Shown here: positions 11,305 through 22,037 of the stretch, piece by piece
Layout: each line of letters opens with the position of its first letter
Numbering within the stretch: the stretch's first letter is position 1
From: Gammaproteobacteria bacterium
GTDB lineage: Bacteria > Pseudomonadota > Gammaproteobacteria > Pseudomonadales > CAMLJR01
Direction: 5' to 3'
Length of the DNA stretch: 37,661 nt
Assembly: GCA_029265075.1 (NCBI GenBank)
Contig: JAJUJZ010000016.1
Location: 1-37,661, forward strand
The notes under the pieces: model-generated
The model's input: only the letters and a program-made list of their open reading frames with translations
What the model was told of the DNA's origin: nothing
Database searches by the model: none
Program-made: the position numbers and the translations under genes

Positions 11305-11661
11305 ATGGCTCGTATTGCTGGTGTCAACATACCAGATAACAAACACGCCGTGATCTCGCTGACCTATATCTACGGCATTGGCCGCACTACTGCCAAAGAA
11401 CTGTGTGCCAGCACCGGGATCCAGGAAACCGCGAAGATCGGCTCGCTTTCCGAAGAGCAGCTCGACCAGCTGCGGAACGCAATCGGCAAACTCACGGTTG
11501 AGGGTGATCTGCGCCGTGAAGTGAACATGAACATCAAGCGTCTGCTTGACCTGGGCTGCTACCGTGGCCTACGTCATCGCAAGGGGCTGCCGACGCGTGG
11601 ACAGCGCACCAAGACCAACGCGCGCACTCGCAAGGGCCCGCGCAAACCGATCCGCAAGTAA
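11305..11661 (+). CDS. rpsM: 30S ribosomal protein S13
   Basis: [30 protein letters not shown]... Confidence 0.98.
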   Translation: MARIAGVNIPDNKHAVISLTYIYGIGRTTAKELCASTGIQETAKIGSLSEEQLDQLRNAIGKLTVEGDLRREVNMNIKRLLDLGCYRGLRHRKGLPTRGQRTKTNARTRKGPRKPIRK

Positions 11662-11727
11662 TCGCGGGTCTCATTCGCTTTAGTGTAGCTACACCTTCGT
11701 GTAGTGCTGATATTAGAGTAGGTATCA

Positions 11728-12123
11728 ATGAGCAAGGCTTCCAGCAAGCAGGCCCCGCGCAAAAAGGTCAAAAAGACCGTTGTCGACGGCATTGCACACA
11801 TCCACGCATCGTTCAACAACACGATCGTGACGATCACAGACCGTCAGGGCAACACTCTTTCCTGGGCCACCTCGGGCGGTTCGGGCTTCCGCGGCTCGCG
11901 TAAGAGCACCCCGTTCGCTGCGCAGGTTGCAGCAGAGCGCGCCGGCAACGTCGCCAAAGAGTACGGGCTCAAGAATCTCGACGTCGAAGTCAAGGGTCCC
12001 GGCCCGGGCCGGGAGTCGGCGGTTCGCGCGCTGCATAACTGCGGCTTCAAGGTGACCAATATCACCGACGTGACGCCCATTCCCCACAACGGCTGCCGTC
12101 CGCCGAAGAAGCGCCGCGTCTGA
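11728..12123 (+). CDS. rpsK: 30S ribosomal protein S11
   Basis: [23 protein letters not shown]...[18 protein letters not shown]. Confidence 0.98.
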   Translation: MSKASSKQAPRKKVKKTVVDGIAHIHASFNNTIVTITDRQGNTLSWATSGGSGFRGSRKSTPFAAQVAAERAGNVAKEYGLKNLDVEVKGPGPGRESAVRALHNCGFKVTNITDVTPIPHNGCRPPKKRRV

Positions 12124-12194
12124 CGCCGGCGCTCCGGTGAACACCGCCGGCGTGGATCTCGAACTCTAAAGGTTGCACAACAGGAAATTATCAA

Positions 12195-12815
12195 ATGGCT
12201 AGATATCTGGGCCCGACTTGCAAGCTGGCGCGCCGCGAAGGGACGGATCTGTTCCTCAAGAGTGGCGTGCGCCCGCTTGATTCGAAGTGTAAGGCTGAGA
12301 CCGCCCCCGGTCAGCACGGCGCGCGTCGCGGCCGCCTGTCGGATTACGGCGTACAGATGCGCGAAAAGCAAAAGGTTCGTCGCATCTATGGCGTGCTCGA
12401 GAAGCAGTTCGCCAACTACTACAAAGAAGCTGCCCGCATCAAAGGCTCAACCGGTGAGAACCTGCTCCGGTTGCTCGAATCGCGTCTCGATAACGTCGTC
12501 TATCGCATGGGCTTCGGCTCCACCCGCGCCGAGGCGCGTCAGCTGGTGTCGCACAAAGCCATTCAGGTGAACGGTAAGACGGTCAACATCCCGTCGTACA
12601 ATGTCAAGCCGGGCGACGTGGTGTCGGTGCGTGAGAAGTCGAGAAATCAGCTTCGCATTCAGCAATCCCTCGGTCTCGCAGCGCAACGCGGTGACGTAGA
12701 GTGGATCGACGTCAATGCCAGTAAAATGGAAGGCGTCTTCAAGCATTATCCCGAGCGTAGTGAGCTGTCTTCGGACATCAACGAGAATCTGATCGTCGAG
12801 CTTTACTCGAAGTAA
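12195..12815 (+). CDS. rpsD: 30S ribosomal protein S4
   Basis: [24 protein letters not shown]...; S4 domain. Confidence 0.98.
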   Translation: MARYLGPTCKLARREGTDLFLKSGVRPLDSKCKAETAPGQHGARRGRLSDYGVQMREKQKVRRIYGVLEKQFANYYKEAARIKGSTGENLLRLLESRLDNVVYRMGFGSTRAEARQLVSHKAIQVNGKTVNIPSYNVKPGDVVSVREKSRNQLRIQQSLGLAAQRGDVEWIDVNASKMEGVFKHYPERSELSSDINENLIVELYSK

Positions 12816-12854
12816 GCGCTCTCTTCCGCACCACTCGCTACCACAGGTGTTTTT

Positions 12855-13856
12855 ATGCAAAGTGCAGTGAACGAATTCCTGACACCTCGTCACATAGCTG
12901 TTGAGGAGCTCGGCCCTACGCATGCCAAAGTCACGCTCGAGCCATTGGAGCGTGGGTTCGGTCATACGCTGGGCAATGCGCTGCGCCGTATTCTGCTGTC
13001 GTCGATGCCGGGTTGCGCCATCACCGGCGTCGAGATCGACGGAGTTTTGCATGAGTACAGCGCGGTGGAGGGGGTGCAGGAGGATGTCATCGAGATCCTT
13101 CTGAACCTGAAAGGCGTTGCTATCGTCATGCATGGCAAGGACGAAACGACGCTCACGCTGAGCAAGAAGGGCCCCGGTGTGGTCACCGCAGGTGACATCG
13201 CCGTCGACCACGGTGTTGAAATTCGCAATCCGGAACACGTCATCGCGCATCTCAACGATCGCGGCGCCCTGAACATGAAGCTCACCGTTGGGCGTGGTCG
13301 TGGCTACGTGCCGGCTGACGCGCGTGAGAGTGCTGAAGACGAGACTCGCGCAATCGGACGTCTCCAGCTGGACGCCACCTTCAGCCCCGTAGTGCGGGTC
13401 AGCTACGTGGTCGAGAACGCGCGCGTTGAGCAGCGCACCGACCTCGATAAACTGGTGCTCGATCTCGAGACCAATGGCACGCTGGATCCGGAAGAGGCCA
13501 TCCGTCGCGCCGCGACCATTCTGCAGCAGCAGTTGGCAGTGTTCGTCGATCTGGAAGGTGAGAAGCAGGCGGAGCCGGAAGAGGAAGAGGAAGAGATCGA
13601 TCCGATTCTGCTGCGTCCGGTGGATGACCTCGAGCTGACCGTTCGCTCGGCCAACTGCCTGAAAGCTGAAAACATCTACTACATCGGCGATCTGGTGCAG
13701 CGCACCGAGGTCGAGCTGCTCAAGACGCCGAACCTGGGCAAGAAGTCGCTGACCGAGATCAAAGATGTCCTGGCCTCGCGCGGGCTGTCCCTCGGGCTGC
13801 GCCTGGACAACTGGCCACCCGCCAGTCTGCGGAACGAAGACAAGGCGCTCTCCTGA
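12855..13856 (+). CDS. rpoA: DNA-directed RNA polymerase alpha subunit
   Basis: ...[36 protein letters not shown]...; alpha-CTD present. Confidence 0.98.
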   Translation: MQSAVNEFLTPRHIAVEELGPTHAKVTLEPLERGFGHTLGNALRRILLSSMPGCAITGVEIDGVLHEYSAVEGVQEDVIEILLNLKGVAIVMHGKDETTLTLSKKGPGVVTAGDIAVDHGVEIRNPEHVIAHLNDRGALNMKLTVGRGRGYVPADARESAEDETRAIGRLQLDATFSPVVRVSYVVENARVEQRTDLDKLVLDLETNGTLDPEEAIRRAATILQQQLAVFVDLEGEKQAEPEEEEEEIDPILLRPVDDLELTVRSANCLKAENIYYIGDLVQRTEVELLKTPNLGKKSLTEIKDVLASRGLSLGLRLDNWPPASLRNEDKALS

Positions 13857-13942
13857 GCGCCAGCGGCTACCTGGTGCGGCCGATAAGGTCGGCGCCGCAA
13901 CGTATTCATTGCTGAGATAGCAATAGCAGGAAGGAAATCAAC

Positions 13943-14338
13943 ATGCGTCATCGTCACAGTGGTCGCTATTTCAATCGCGACAGCTCGCACCGGAAAGCCA
14001 TGTTCCGCAACATGACCGCTTCGCTGGTTGAGCACGAGCTCATCAAAACCACGCTGCCGAAAGCCAAAGAGCTGCGCCGCTTCGCGGAGCCGCTGATTAC
14101 GCTGGCTAAAGAAGATTCGGTAGCCAACCGTCGTCTGGCATTCTCGCGCCTGAACAACAAAGCAGCCGTAGGCAAGCTGTTCGGCGAGCTGGGTCCGCGC
14201 TTCAAAGCCCGTCCCGGTGGCTACATCCGCATCCTGAAATGCGGCCTTCGCGCTGGCGACAACGCGCCGATGGCGTATGTCGAGCTGGTCGATCGTCCGG
14301 TTCAGGACGTCGCCGCAGAGGAAGAGGCTGCAGAGTAA
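13943..14338 (+). CDS. rplQ: 50S ribosomal protein L17
   Basis: [45 protein letters not shown]. Confidence 0.98.
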   Translation: MRHRHSGRYFNRDSSHRKAMFRNMTASLVEHELIKTTLPKAKELRRFAEPLITLAKEDSVANRRLAFSRLNNKAAVGKLFGELGPRFKARPGGYIRILKCGLRAGDNAPMAYVELVDRPVQDVAAEEEAAE

Positions 14339-14370
14339 GGCAGCCAGCTTCGTGAGAAGCTGCTGTAAAG

Positions 14371-14396
14371 AAACCCACCGCACGGTGGGTTTTTTT
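14371..14396 (+). terminator. Rho-independent terminator of the alpha operon, between convergent rplQ and uvrA
   Basis: AAACCCACCG-CA-CGGTGGGTTTTTTT. Confidence 0.9.
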
Positions 14397-14447
14397 ATAC
14401 CTGTTGTTTGGCATGGGCGACTCTTGCCGCCAGAGTTGCGGGCCTGC

Positions 14448-14472
14448 CGCAGGAACCTACCCTGCAGGCGAA
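14448..14472 (+). repeat. Degenerate REP-like element, copy A
   Basis: CGCAGGAACCTACCCTGCAGGCGAA, 19/25 identical to copy at 20108. Confidence 0.45.
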
Positions 14473-14513
14473 CAGCAGCGGCACGCAGCGGATTGTAGTG
14501 TGCGGCTGCCGGC

Positions 14514-17393
14514 TTATTTCCTGGCCCGCTTCGCGCTTTTCTTTGCTGACGCTGTCGCCGGCGGGGGCGTCGTCAGGATTGGGCCCAGGAATCTGCCGGT
14601 ATGGGAGTTCTTGTTGGCGGCGACCTGCTCCGGCGTGCCGGTGGCGATGATCTGGCCGCCACCGCTGCCACCTTCCGGGCCGAGATCAACGATCCAGTCA
14701 GCGGTCTTGATCACATCCAGATTGTGCTCAATGACGACAATGGTGTTGCCATGGTCGCGCAAGCGATGGAGCACATCGAGCAACTGCTGGATGTCCGCAA
14801 AGTGCAGGCCGGTGGTGGGCTCGTCCAGAATGTAGAGGGTCTGGCCGGTATCGCGCTTGGAGAGCTCCTTGGCGAGCTTGACCCGCTGCGCTTCACCGCC
14901 GGACAACGTGGTGGCCGCCTGGCCCAGCTTGATATAAGAGAGCCCCACATCCATCAGGGTCTGGAGCTTCCTGGCCACGGCAGGAACGTTCTCGAAGAAG
15001 CTGAGCGCCTCTTCGACTGTCATTTCCAGCACTTCGTAGATGTTCTTGCCCTTGTACCGGATTTCGAGCGTCTCGCGGTTGTAACGCTTTCCTTTGCAGA
15101 TATCGCAGGGGACATAGATATCGGGGAGGAAGTGCATCTCCACCTTGGTTACGCCATCGCCCTGGCACGCCTCGCAGCGGCCGCCCCGTACGTTGAAGCT
15201 GAACCGCCCAGGCTTGTAGCCGCGCGAACGGGCCTCCTGGGTGCCGGCAAACAGCTCCCGGACCGGCGTGAAGATACCGGTATAAGTGGCGGGGTTGGAG
15301 CGTGGTGTACGGCCGATCGGGCTCTGATCGATGTCGATGCATTTGTCGACCTGATCGAGTCCGTGAATCGCCCGATAAGGCGCGGGCTGCAGTGTCTCCG
15401 CGCCGTTGAGTTCGGTGGCAGCGATCGGGTAGAGCGTCGCGTTGATCAGGGTTGACTTGCCCGAGCCCGATACGCCCGTGATGCAGGTCATCAGACCAAG
15501 CGGCAGCTCCAGCGTCACGTCCCTGAGGTTGTTGCCGGTGGCGCCCTCCAGCACCAGCATCCGCTCCGGATCAACCGGCACCCGCTGCTCGGGTACCGCA
15601 ATCTGACGTTTCCCCGACAGGTACTGGCCAGTCAGCGAGCGCGGGCTCTCGAGAATATCCTTCAGCTCGCCGCACGCCACGACGGTACCGCCGTGTATGC
15701 CTGCCCCCGGGCCGATGTCGACAATGTAGTCAGCGGCACGAATGGCGTCCTCGTCGTGTTCGACCACGATCACGGTATTACCAAGATCACGGAGATGCGT
15801 GAGGGTGTTAAGCAGCCGCTCATTGTCGCGCTGATGCAGGCCGATTGATGGCTCATCCAGGATGTACATCACGCCGACCAGGCCGGCGCCGATCTGGCTG
15901 GCGAGCCGGATCCGCTGCGCCTCGCCGCCAGACAGCGTATCGGCGGAGCGGTCGAGAGTAAGGTAGTTGAGCCCGACATCGACCAGAAACTGCAGCCGGT
16001 CCCGTATCTCCTTCAGAATCTTGTCCGCAATCTGGCCCTGGCGTCCTTTCAGTCTGAGCTTGCTGAAGTACGCCAGCGCCTCGCCGACGGGCTGCGCGGT
16101 CACGGCAGACAGGTTGCGATCCTTGATAAAGACATGGCGCGCCTCGGTGCGCAACCGGGTACCACTGCAATCGGGGCAGGGCTGCTGGCTCAGGTACTTG
16201 CTGAGCTCTTCGCGCACTGCCTGTGATTCGGTTTCCCGAAAGCGGCGCTCGAAGTTGGCGATCACGCCTTCGAAGGTATGGGTGCGGCGGTAGATATCGC
16301 CGCGATCATTGATGTAGCTGAAGCGGATTTCTTCGTTGCCACTACCGTAAAGAATCGCTTTCTGGTGTTTACGGGACAGTTTGTTGAACGGCGTATCGAT
16401 ATCGAAGCCGTAATGCTCCGCCAGTGAAGTCAGCAGGTGGAAGTAGTAGACACTGCGCCGGTCCCAGCCGCGGATGGCGCCGTTGGCGAGGCTGGTCTCG
16501 GGATGCTGGACGATGCGTGCCTCATCGAAGAACTGCCGGACACCGAGGCCGTCGCAGGTGGGGCAGGCCCCGGCGGGGTTGTTGAATGAAAAGAGGCGTG
16601 GCTCCAGCTCAGTAATGCTGTAACCACAGACAGAACAGGCAAAACGTGACGAGAATATCAGCGGCTCCGGACCGCTTTCGTCCATGCTGTCCACGATCGC
16701 CAGCCCGTCGCTGAGCTCGAGCGCAGTTTCGAACGATTCAGCCAGCCGCAGCTGCAGGTCCGGTCGTACCCGGAAGCGATCGACGACGGCTTCGATGGTG
16801 TGTTTCTTTTTCTTGTCGAGTGCCGGTACATCGTCCAGGTCAGTGACGATGCCGTTGATGCGAGCCCGTACGAAGCCCTGGCTGCGGAGCTGTTCAAAGA
16901 TATGTAAATGCTCGCCCTTGCGCTCTCGCACCAGCGGCGCCAGCAGCATCAGGCGACTGCCCTCGGGCTGGGCCAGGACGGTGTCCACCATCTGGCTGAC
17001 GGTCTGCGCGGCCAGCGGCGTGTCGTGTTCGGGGCAGCGTGGCTCGCCGGCCCGGGCGAACAGCAGGCGCAGATAGTCGTAGATCTCGGTGATGGTGCCG
17101 ACCGTCGAGCGCGGGTTGTGAGAGGTGGACTTCTGCTCGATCGAGATGGCCGGGGAGAGGCCTTCGATATGGTCGACGTCCGGCTTTTCCATCATCGAGA
17201 GAAACTGCCGGGCGTAGGTCGACAGTGACTCGACGTAACGGCGCTGCCCTTCCGCGTAGAGGGTATCGAAGGCCAGCGACGACTTGCCCGAACCCGACAA
17301 CCCGGTGATTACCACCAGCTTGTCGCGGGGGATGGTGAGGTCGATGTTCTTCAGGTTGTGGGTGCGGGCGCCACGAACGGCAATGGTTTCCAT
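14514..17393 (-). CDS. uvrA: Excinuclease ABC subunit A (start trimmed to [16 protein letters not shown])
   Basis: Two ABC ATPase modules ([38 protein letters not shown]), LSGGEAQR signatures, Zn-binding CxxC pairs. Confidence 0.98.
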   Translation of the reverse strand: METIAVRGARTHNLKNIDLTIPRDKLVVITGLSGSGKSSLAFDTLYAEGQRRYVESLSTYARQFLSMMEKPDVDHIEGLSPAISIEQKSTSHNPRSTVGTITEIYDYLRLLFARAGEPRCPEHDTPLAAQTVSQMVDTVLAQPEGSRLMLLAPLVRERKGEHLHIFEQLRSQGFVRARINGIVTDLDDVPALDKKKKHTIEAVVDRFRVRPDLQLRLAESFETALELSDGLAIVDSMDESGPEPLIFSSRFACSVCGYSITELEPRLFSFNNPAGACPTCDGLGVRQFFDEARIVQHPETSLANGAIRGWDRRSVYYFHLLTSLAEHYGFDIDTPFNKLSRKHQKAILYGSGNEEIRFSYINDRGDIYRRTHTFEGVIANFERRFRETESQAVREELSKYLSQQPCPDCSGTRLRTEARHVFIKDRNLSAVTAQPVGEALAYFSKLRLKGRQGQIADKILKEIRDRLQFLVDVGLNYLTLDRSADTLSGGEAQRIRLASQIGAGLVGVMYILDEPSIGLHQRDNERLLNTLTHLRDLGNTVIVVEHDEDAIRAADYIVDIGPGAGIHGGTVVACGELKDILESPRSLTGQYLSGKRQIAVPEQRVPVDPERMLVLEGATGNNLRDVTLELPLGLMTCITGVSGSGKSTLINATLYPIAATELNGAETLQPAPYRAIHGLDQVDKCIDIDQSPIGRTPRSNPATYTGIFTPVRELFAGTQEARSRGYKPGRFSFNVRGGRCEACQGDGVTKVEMHFLPDIYVPCDICKGKRYNRETLEIRYKGKNIYEVLEMTVEEALSFFENVPAVARKLQTLMDVGLSYIKLGQAATTLSGGEAQRVKLAKELSKRDTGQTLYILDEPTTGLHFADIQQLLDVLHRLRDHGNTIVVIEHNLDVIKTADWIVDLGPEGGSGGGQIIATGTPEQVAANKNSHTGRFLGPILTTPPPATASAKKSAKRARK

Positions 17394-17574
17394 AAGATCT
17401 CGGTGTGGAACGGGGCAGGCAGGGAAAAGGGCTGAGTATAAAGGCGTGCCGGATTCGATCACAAACGGGGGCCACCCGTTCCCGTGAGGCGAACAGCGAT
17501 TTCCGGTATAGTGCGAACACGAAACAGCGCGTCCGGTCAGCGGGCGCACAGACAGAGGCGTGACGGAGAGCACC

Positions 17575-18081
17575 ATGAGTCGAGGCGTGAACAAGGTCAT
17601 TCTGATCGGCAATCTGGGTGGGGACCCGGAAACTCGTTACATGCCCTCGGGCGGTGCGGTGACCAACATCACGCTGGCCACGTCGGAGTCCTGGAAAGAC
17701 AAGGCAACAGGGCAGCCTCAGGAGCGCACCGAGTGGCACCGGGTCGTGTTCTTCAACCGTCTGGCCGAGATTGCCGGCGAATACCTGCGCAAGGGTTCCA
17801 AGGTGTACGTCGAGGGCAGCCTGCGGACCCGTAAGTGGCAGGGCCAGGACGGGCAGGACCGCTACACTACCGAGATCGTGGCCAGCGAGATGCAGATGCT
17901 CGACAGCCGTGGACAGGGTGGCGGTAGCTATGCCGGGGGCGGTGAAGGATTCGATCAGGCCCCGCAGCGCAGCGCTCCCCCCCAACGGCCTGCCGCGCCG
18001 GCACGGAATCAGCAGCAGCCGGCTGCACAGCCCGCACCGCCGCCCGGTTTCGACGACTTCGACGACGATATTCCGTTCTGA
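17575..18081 (+). CDS. ssb: Single-stranded DNA-binding protein (ATG at 17575)
   Basis: [46 protein letters not shown]...; acidic tip DDFDDDIPF. Confidence 0.98.
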   Translation: MSRGVNKVILIGNLGGDPETRYMPSGGAVTNITLATSESWKDKATGQPQERTEWHRVVFFNRLAEIAGEYLRKGSKVYVEGSLRTRKWQGQDGQDRYTTEIVASEMQMLDSRGQGGGSYAGGGEGFDQAPQRSAPPQRPAAPARNQQQPAAQPAPPPGFDDFDDDIPF

Positions 18082-18156
18082 GTTTTACCTGCGCACGTCC
18101 CGCGGGCCTGCCCAGCCCTGCAGGGGCGCCGCTCGGCGAGGTCCCGTCTTGAAACG

Positions 18157-18181
18157 TTCGCCGGCAAGGCCGGCTCATGCA
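18157..18181 (-). repeat. REP-like element, copy B
   Basis: Minus strand TGCATGAGCCGGCCTTGCCGGCGAA, matching TGTAGGAGCCTGCCTTACAGGCGAA with a compensatory stem change. Confidence 0.55.
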
Positions 18182-18190
18182 GGCTCACAC

Positions 18191-18350
18191 ATCCTCAGCG
18201 ATGCCAGTCTCAGCGGGGTGAGCGCGACGAGCGAAGGCGCCGCCTGAGAACAATAAGTACCGGGCCGTCGCACGAGCTGGTCTGCAAGCAGGCAGCAGGG
18301 ACGTTACCGTAAGGCTCTCGCTGCTGCCCATCTTCTTGGAGGTAACCGTT
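18191..18350 (+). promoter_or_regulatory. Structured 5' leader of moaB-moeA; candidate molybdenum-cofactor-type riboswitch with pseudoknot expression platform
   Basis: CTCAG (18194-18198)/CTGAG (18244-18248) closing stem; GGCAGCAG (18291-18298)/CTGCTGCC (18321-18328); loop GTTACC (18303-18308) complementary to GGTAAC (18341-18346) overlapping SD GGAGG (18338-18342). Confidence 0.45.
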
Positions 18351-18351
18351 C

Positions 18352-18891
18352 ATGAGTACTCTCTCGGATGACCACGCGCAGCCACTCTCCATTGCCATCC
18401 TGACGGTATCGGACACCCGCACCGACGCGACAGATACTTCGGGTCAGTATCTGGTCGATGCCGTGACGGCAGAGGGGCATCGGGTGATCGACCGGCAGAT
18501 TGTGAAGGACGATATCTACCGCATCCGGGCTCTCGTCTCGGTCTGGATCGCCGATCCGCAGATTCAGGTGATCATCAGCACCGGTGGCACCGGCTTCAGT
18601 GGCCGGGACTCGACGCCCGAAGCCGTTTCGGTCCTGTTTGACAAGCAGATTGAGGGGTTCGGCGAGCTGTTCAGGCATCTTTCCTATGCCGATATCGGCA
18701 CTTCAACAGTGCAGTCACGCGCGTTGGGCGGGCTGGCCAACAACACGGTGATCTTCTGTCTGCCGGGTTCGACGGGTGCCTGCCGGACCGGCTGGGAAGG
18801 CATCATCCGCGAGCAGCTCACCAGTACTCATCGGCCCTGTAACTTTGTCGGCGTGCTCAAGGTGCGCGAACAGCTGCAGGGTGGACAGTGA
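18352..18891 (+). CDS. moaB: Molybdenum cofactor biosynthesis protein B (MoaB/Mog family)
   Basis: SIAILTVSDTRTDATDTSGQYLVDAV...IISTGGTGFSGRDSTPEAV...LPGSTGACRTGW. Confidence 0.95.
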   Translation: MSTLSDDHAQPLSIAILTVSDTRTDATDTSGQYLVDAVTAEGHRVIDRQIVKDDIYRIRALVSVWIADPQIQVIISTGGTGFSGRDSTPEAVSVLFDKQIEGFGELFRHLSYADIGTSTVQSRALGGLANNTVIFCLPGSTGACRTGWEGIIREQLTSTHRPCNFVGVLKVREQLQGGQ

Positions 18892-18892
18892 G

Positions 18893-20092
18893 ATGGCGCT
18901 GCTCAGTGGGGAAGAGGCAAAAGCGCGGATTCTCGCCGACGTAGGTGCTCCGCCGGCAGCAGAGAGCGTGTCACTGGAGCATGCTGTCGGCCGGTATCTT
19001 GCGGAGGCTCAGCAGGCCGCCATCGACGTCCCGCCGGCCGATAACAGTGCCATGGACGGATATGCCCTGCGGGCGGCTGATGTGCAGCCCGGGGGCGTTC
19101 TGCCTGTCTCGCAGCGCATCGCCGCCGGCACGGTCGGCCAGCAGCTGCAGCCGGGCACCGCCGCGCGCATCTTCACGGGCGCGGAATTGCCGCCCGGCGC
19201 CGATGCCGTAGTGATTCAGGAAGAGTGCGAGCTCGTCGATGAAGGCATCCGTGTCAGCGGCGCCGTGCGGGTGGGCGACCACATCCGCCAGCGCGGCCAG
19301 GATGTTCGTGTCGGCCAGGTACTGGTGCAGGCGGGAGAGCGGCTGTCACCGGCTGCCGTGGCGCTGCTGGCCTCCGTCGGCATCGCCACGGTGCCGGTGT
19401 TCAGGCCACTTCGCGTGGCGCTGCTTTCTACCGGTGATGAGCTGGTAGACCCCGGCACGCCGCTGGCTCCGGGCGAGATTTACAACTCCAACCGGCCGCT
19501 GCTCGCCGGTATCCTCACGCAGCTGGGTTATCAGGTGGTGGATCTCGGTCGCGTGCCGGATACCGCCGTTGACACTGCTGCTGCGCTGCAGAGTGCGGCA
19601 GCGCAGGCAGATTGCGTGCTTACCACGGGTGGCGTATCGGCAGGTGATGAAGATCATGTGCGCGTCGCGATTGAGCGTCTGGGCGAGCTGCAAGTCTGGA
19701 AGCTGGCCATCAAGCCGGGCAAGCCGCTGGCCTATGGCCGTGTGGCCGATACGCCGCTGTTCGGCCTGCCCGGCAATCCGGTGTCAGCGTTCGTGACCTT
19801 CCATCTGTTCGTAAAGCCTTATCTGCACCGTCTGCAGAGCGGGGCCGATCTGCCTGAGCGGCGCTGGCGGGTGCGTGCGGGTTTCGATATGTCACGGGCA
19901 GGCCGGCGCACCGAGTATCTGCGTGTGCGCCTTGAGGACGGCGACGACGGAATGGTAGCAACACTATTCCCGAATCAGAGCTCGGGCGTGCTGACTTCGG
20001 TTGCGTGGGCCGATGGCCTGGCCGTGGTGCCGGCAGGCAGCACCGTCAGCGCTGGCGATTATGTCGACTATCTGCCGCTGCCCCGCTTGTAA
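18893..20092 (+). CDS. moeA: Molybdopterin molybdenumtransferase MoeA
   Basis: VPPADNSAMDGYALR...TGAELPPGADAVVIQEE...STGDELVDPG...TTGGVSAGDEDHV...GLPGNPVSAFV. Confidence 0.96.
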   Translation: MALLSGEEAKARILADVGAPPAAESVSLEHAVGRYLAEAQQAAIDVPPADNSAMDGYALRAADVQPGGVLPVSQRIAAGTVGQQLQPGTAARIFTGAELPPGADAVVIQEECELVDEGIRVSGAVRVGDHIRQRGQDVRVGQVLVQAGERLSPAAVALLASVGIATVPVFRPLRVALLSTGDELVDPGTPLAPGEIYNSNRPLLAGILTQLGYQVVDLGRVPDTAVDTAAALQSAAAQADCVLTTGGVSAGDEDHVRVAIERLGELQVWKLAIKPGKPLAYGRVADTPLFGLPGNPVSAFVTFHLFVKPYLHRLQSGADLPERRWRVRAGFDMSRAGRRTEYLRVRLEDGDDGMVATLFPNQSSGVLTSVAWADGLAVVPAGSTVSAGDYVDYLPLPRL

Positions 20093-20107
20093 CGCCCGGT
20101 AGCTGAT

Positions 20108-20132
20108 TGTAGGAGCCTGCCTTACAGGCGAA
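20108..20132 (+). repeat. REP-like element, copy C
   Basis: TGTAGGAGCCTGCCTTACAGGCGAA; resembles Pseudomonas-type REP sequences. Confidence 0.6.
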
Positions 20133-20214
20133 TGGATTGGCACCACAGCTGCAAAAGCTGCCGACCGGTGGTTGCAAGCGAACGGGGGGCATTAAATTTT
20201 GACGGCGATAAACG

Positions 20215-20239
20215 AAACGGGCCCCAGAGGGGCCCGTTT
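20215..20239. terminator. Bidirectional terminator-like hairpin between convergent moeA and fabB
   Basis: AAACGGGCCCC-AGA-GGGGCCCGTTT: perfect 11-bp stem. Confidence 0.8.
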
Positions 20240-20244
20240 GTAGT

Positions 20245-21471
20245 TCAGCCTTGGTAGCGCTGCAGTACCAGGCTGGCATTGGTGCCGCCAAATCCGAAGC
20301 TGTTGGAGAGCACGCGGTTGAGCGTGACATTGTCGCGACGGCTCTGCACGATCGGCATGCCTTCGGCTTTCGGGTCGAGCGTCTCGATGTTGGCGGATGC
20401 AGCGATGAAGTTGTTCTGCATCATCAGCAGGCAGTAGATCGCCTCATGCACCCCGGCTGCGCCCAGCGAGTGCCCTGACAGAGACTTGGTCGAGCTGATC
20501 GGCGGAACTTCGGTGCCTCTGGACTCAAATGCCTGGCGGATCGCCTCCAGCTCCTGGATGTCGCCAGCCGGGGTCGATGTGCCGTGGCTGTTGATGTAGT
20601 CGATCGGGCCATCCACGGTCGCCAGCGCCTGATGCATGCAGCGGATCGCGCCTTCGCCGCTCGGGGCTACCATGTCGACGCCATCGGAAGTGGCGCCATA
20701 GCCCACCACTTCGGCGTAGATGGTGGCGCCGCGTGCTTTAGCGTGCTCCAGCTCCTCGAGTACCACCATGCCACCGCCACCGGCAATGACGAAGCCGTCG
20801 CGGTTGGCGTCATAGGTGCGCGACGCTTTGGTCGGTGCGTCGTTGTATTTGCTGGAGAGGGCGCCCATGGCGTCGAACAGGCAGCTCAGCGTCCAGTGCT
20901 CTTCCTCGCCGCCACCCGCCAGCACGATGTCCTGCTTGCCGAGCTGAATCAGCTCTGCGCCGTTGCCGATGCAGTGGGCGCTGGTGGCACAGGCCGAAGA
21001 GATCGAATAGTTGACGCCCTTGATCTTGAGCGGGGTCGCCAGACAGGCAGAAACGGTGCTGCCCATGGTTTGCGTGACGCGGTAGGGCCCCACCCGCTTG
21101 ACGCCTTTTTCGCGGAGGATGTCTGCTGCTTCGACGAGGTTGGCCGACGAAGCGCCACCGGAGCCGGCGATGATACCGGTGCGGACGTTCGAGACCTCAG
21201 CCTCGGTCAGACCAGCGTCAGCGATGGCCTGCTGGGCTGCCAGGAAGGCGTAGGCCGCAGCGTCGCCCATGAAACGCAGCTGCTTGCGGTCGATCAGCTC
21301 GGAAAAATCGATGTCGATGGTGCCGGCAACCTGGCTGCGAAAACCGAGCGCCTGGTAATCCTCGCGGAAACGGATGCCTGAGCGTCCTTCGCGCAGAGAG
21401 TCCAGCACCTGCTCCTTGTTCTGGCCGAGGCAGGACACGATGCCCAGACCGGTGATGACGACTCGTCTCAT
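20245..21471 (-). CDS. fabB: 3-oxoacyl-[acyl-carrier-protein] synthase I (start [10 protein letters not shown])
   Basis: [33 protein letters not shown]...; active-site region [19 protein letters not shown]. Confidence 0.97.
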   Translation of the reverse strand: MRRVVITGLGIVSCLGQNKEQVLDSLREGRSGIRFREDYQALGFRSQVAGTIDIDFSELIDRKQLRFMGDAAAYAFLAAQQAIADAGLTEAEVSNVRTGIIAGSGGASSANLVEAADILREKGVKRVGPYRVTQTMGSTVSACLATPLKIKGVNYSISSACATSAHCIGNGAELIQLGKQDIVLAGGGEEEHWTLSCLFDAMGALSSKYNDAPTKASRTYDANRDGFVIAGGGGMVVLEELEHAKARGATIYAEVVGYGATSDGVDMVAPSGEGAIRCMHQALATVDGPIDYINSHGTSTPAGDIQELEAIRQAFESRGTEVPPISSTKSLSGHSLGAAGVHEAIYCLLMMQNNFIAASANIETLDPKAEGMPIVQSRRDNVTLNRVLSNSFGFGGTNASLVLQRYQG

Positions 21472-21509
21472 GGAATACCCCTGACTAAGCGTGGATAGTG
21501 GCAATCGGT

Positions 21510-22037
21510 TCAGGCCAGCGCTTCACTGTCCGCCTGGAACAGGCCGACCCGCAGATCCTTTGCCTCATAAATGATCTTGCCATCGACCGCGACAGTGCCG
21601 TCGGCGATACCCATGACCAGTTTGCGCTCGATGACGCGCTTGAGGTCAAGCTGATACGTAACGCGGTGCGCAGTCGGCAACACCTGGCCGGTAAATTTTA
21701 TCTCGCCGGCACCCAGTGCACGACCGCGTCCGGGGTTCCCGCGCCATGCCAGATAGAAGCCGACCAGCTGCCACATCGCGTCCAGACCGAGACAGCCGGG
21801 CATCACCGGGTCGCCGGGGAAGTGGCACTGGAAGAACCAAAGGTCCGGATGGATGTCCAGTTCCGCTCGCAGCTCACCTTTGCCGAACTGCCCACCCTCA
21901 TTCGAGATGTGGGTAATGCGGTCGAGCATGAGCATGTTATCGGTCGGCAGCTGAGCATTGCCAGGGCCAAACATGCGGCCGTGGCCGCAGGCGATCAGTT
22001 CGTCTTTAGTGAAGGAGTGCTGCGTGCGAAAAGGCAT
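21510..22037 (-). CDS. fabA: 3-hydroxydecanoyl-[acyl-carrier-protein] dehydratase/isomerase
   Basis: [35 protein letters not shown]...[26 protein letters not shown]. Confidence 0.98.
   Translation of the reverse strand: MPFRTQHSFTKDELIACGHGRMFGPGNAQLPTDNMLMLDRITHISNEGGQFGKGELRAELDIHPDLWFFQCHFPGDPVMPGCLGLDAMWQLVGFYLAWRGNPGRGRALGAGEIKFTGQVLPTAHRVTYQLDLKRVIERKLVMGIADGTVAVDGKIIYEAKDLRVGLFQADSEALA

Noticed and set aside
14601-15455. 284-aa plus-strand ORF over uvrA
   Set aside because: Antisense to uvrA; shadow ORF.
20584-21381. 265-aa plus-strand ORF over fabB
   Set aside because: Antisense shadow of fabB.
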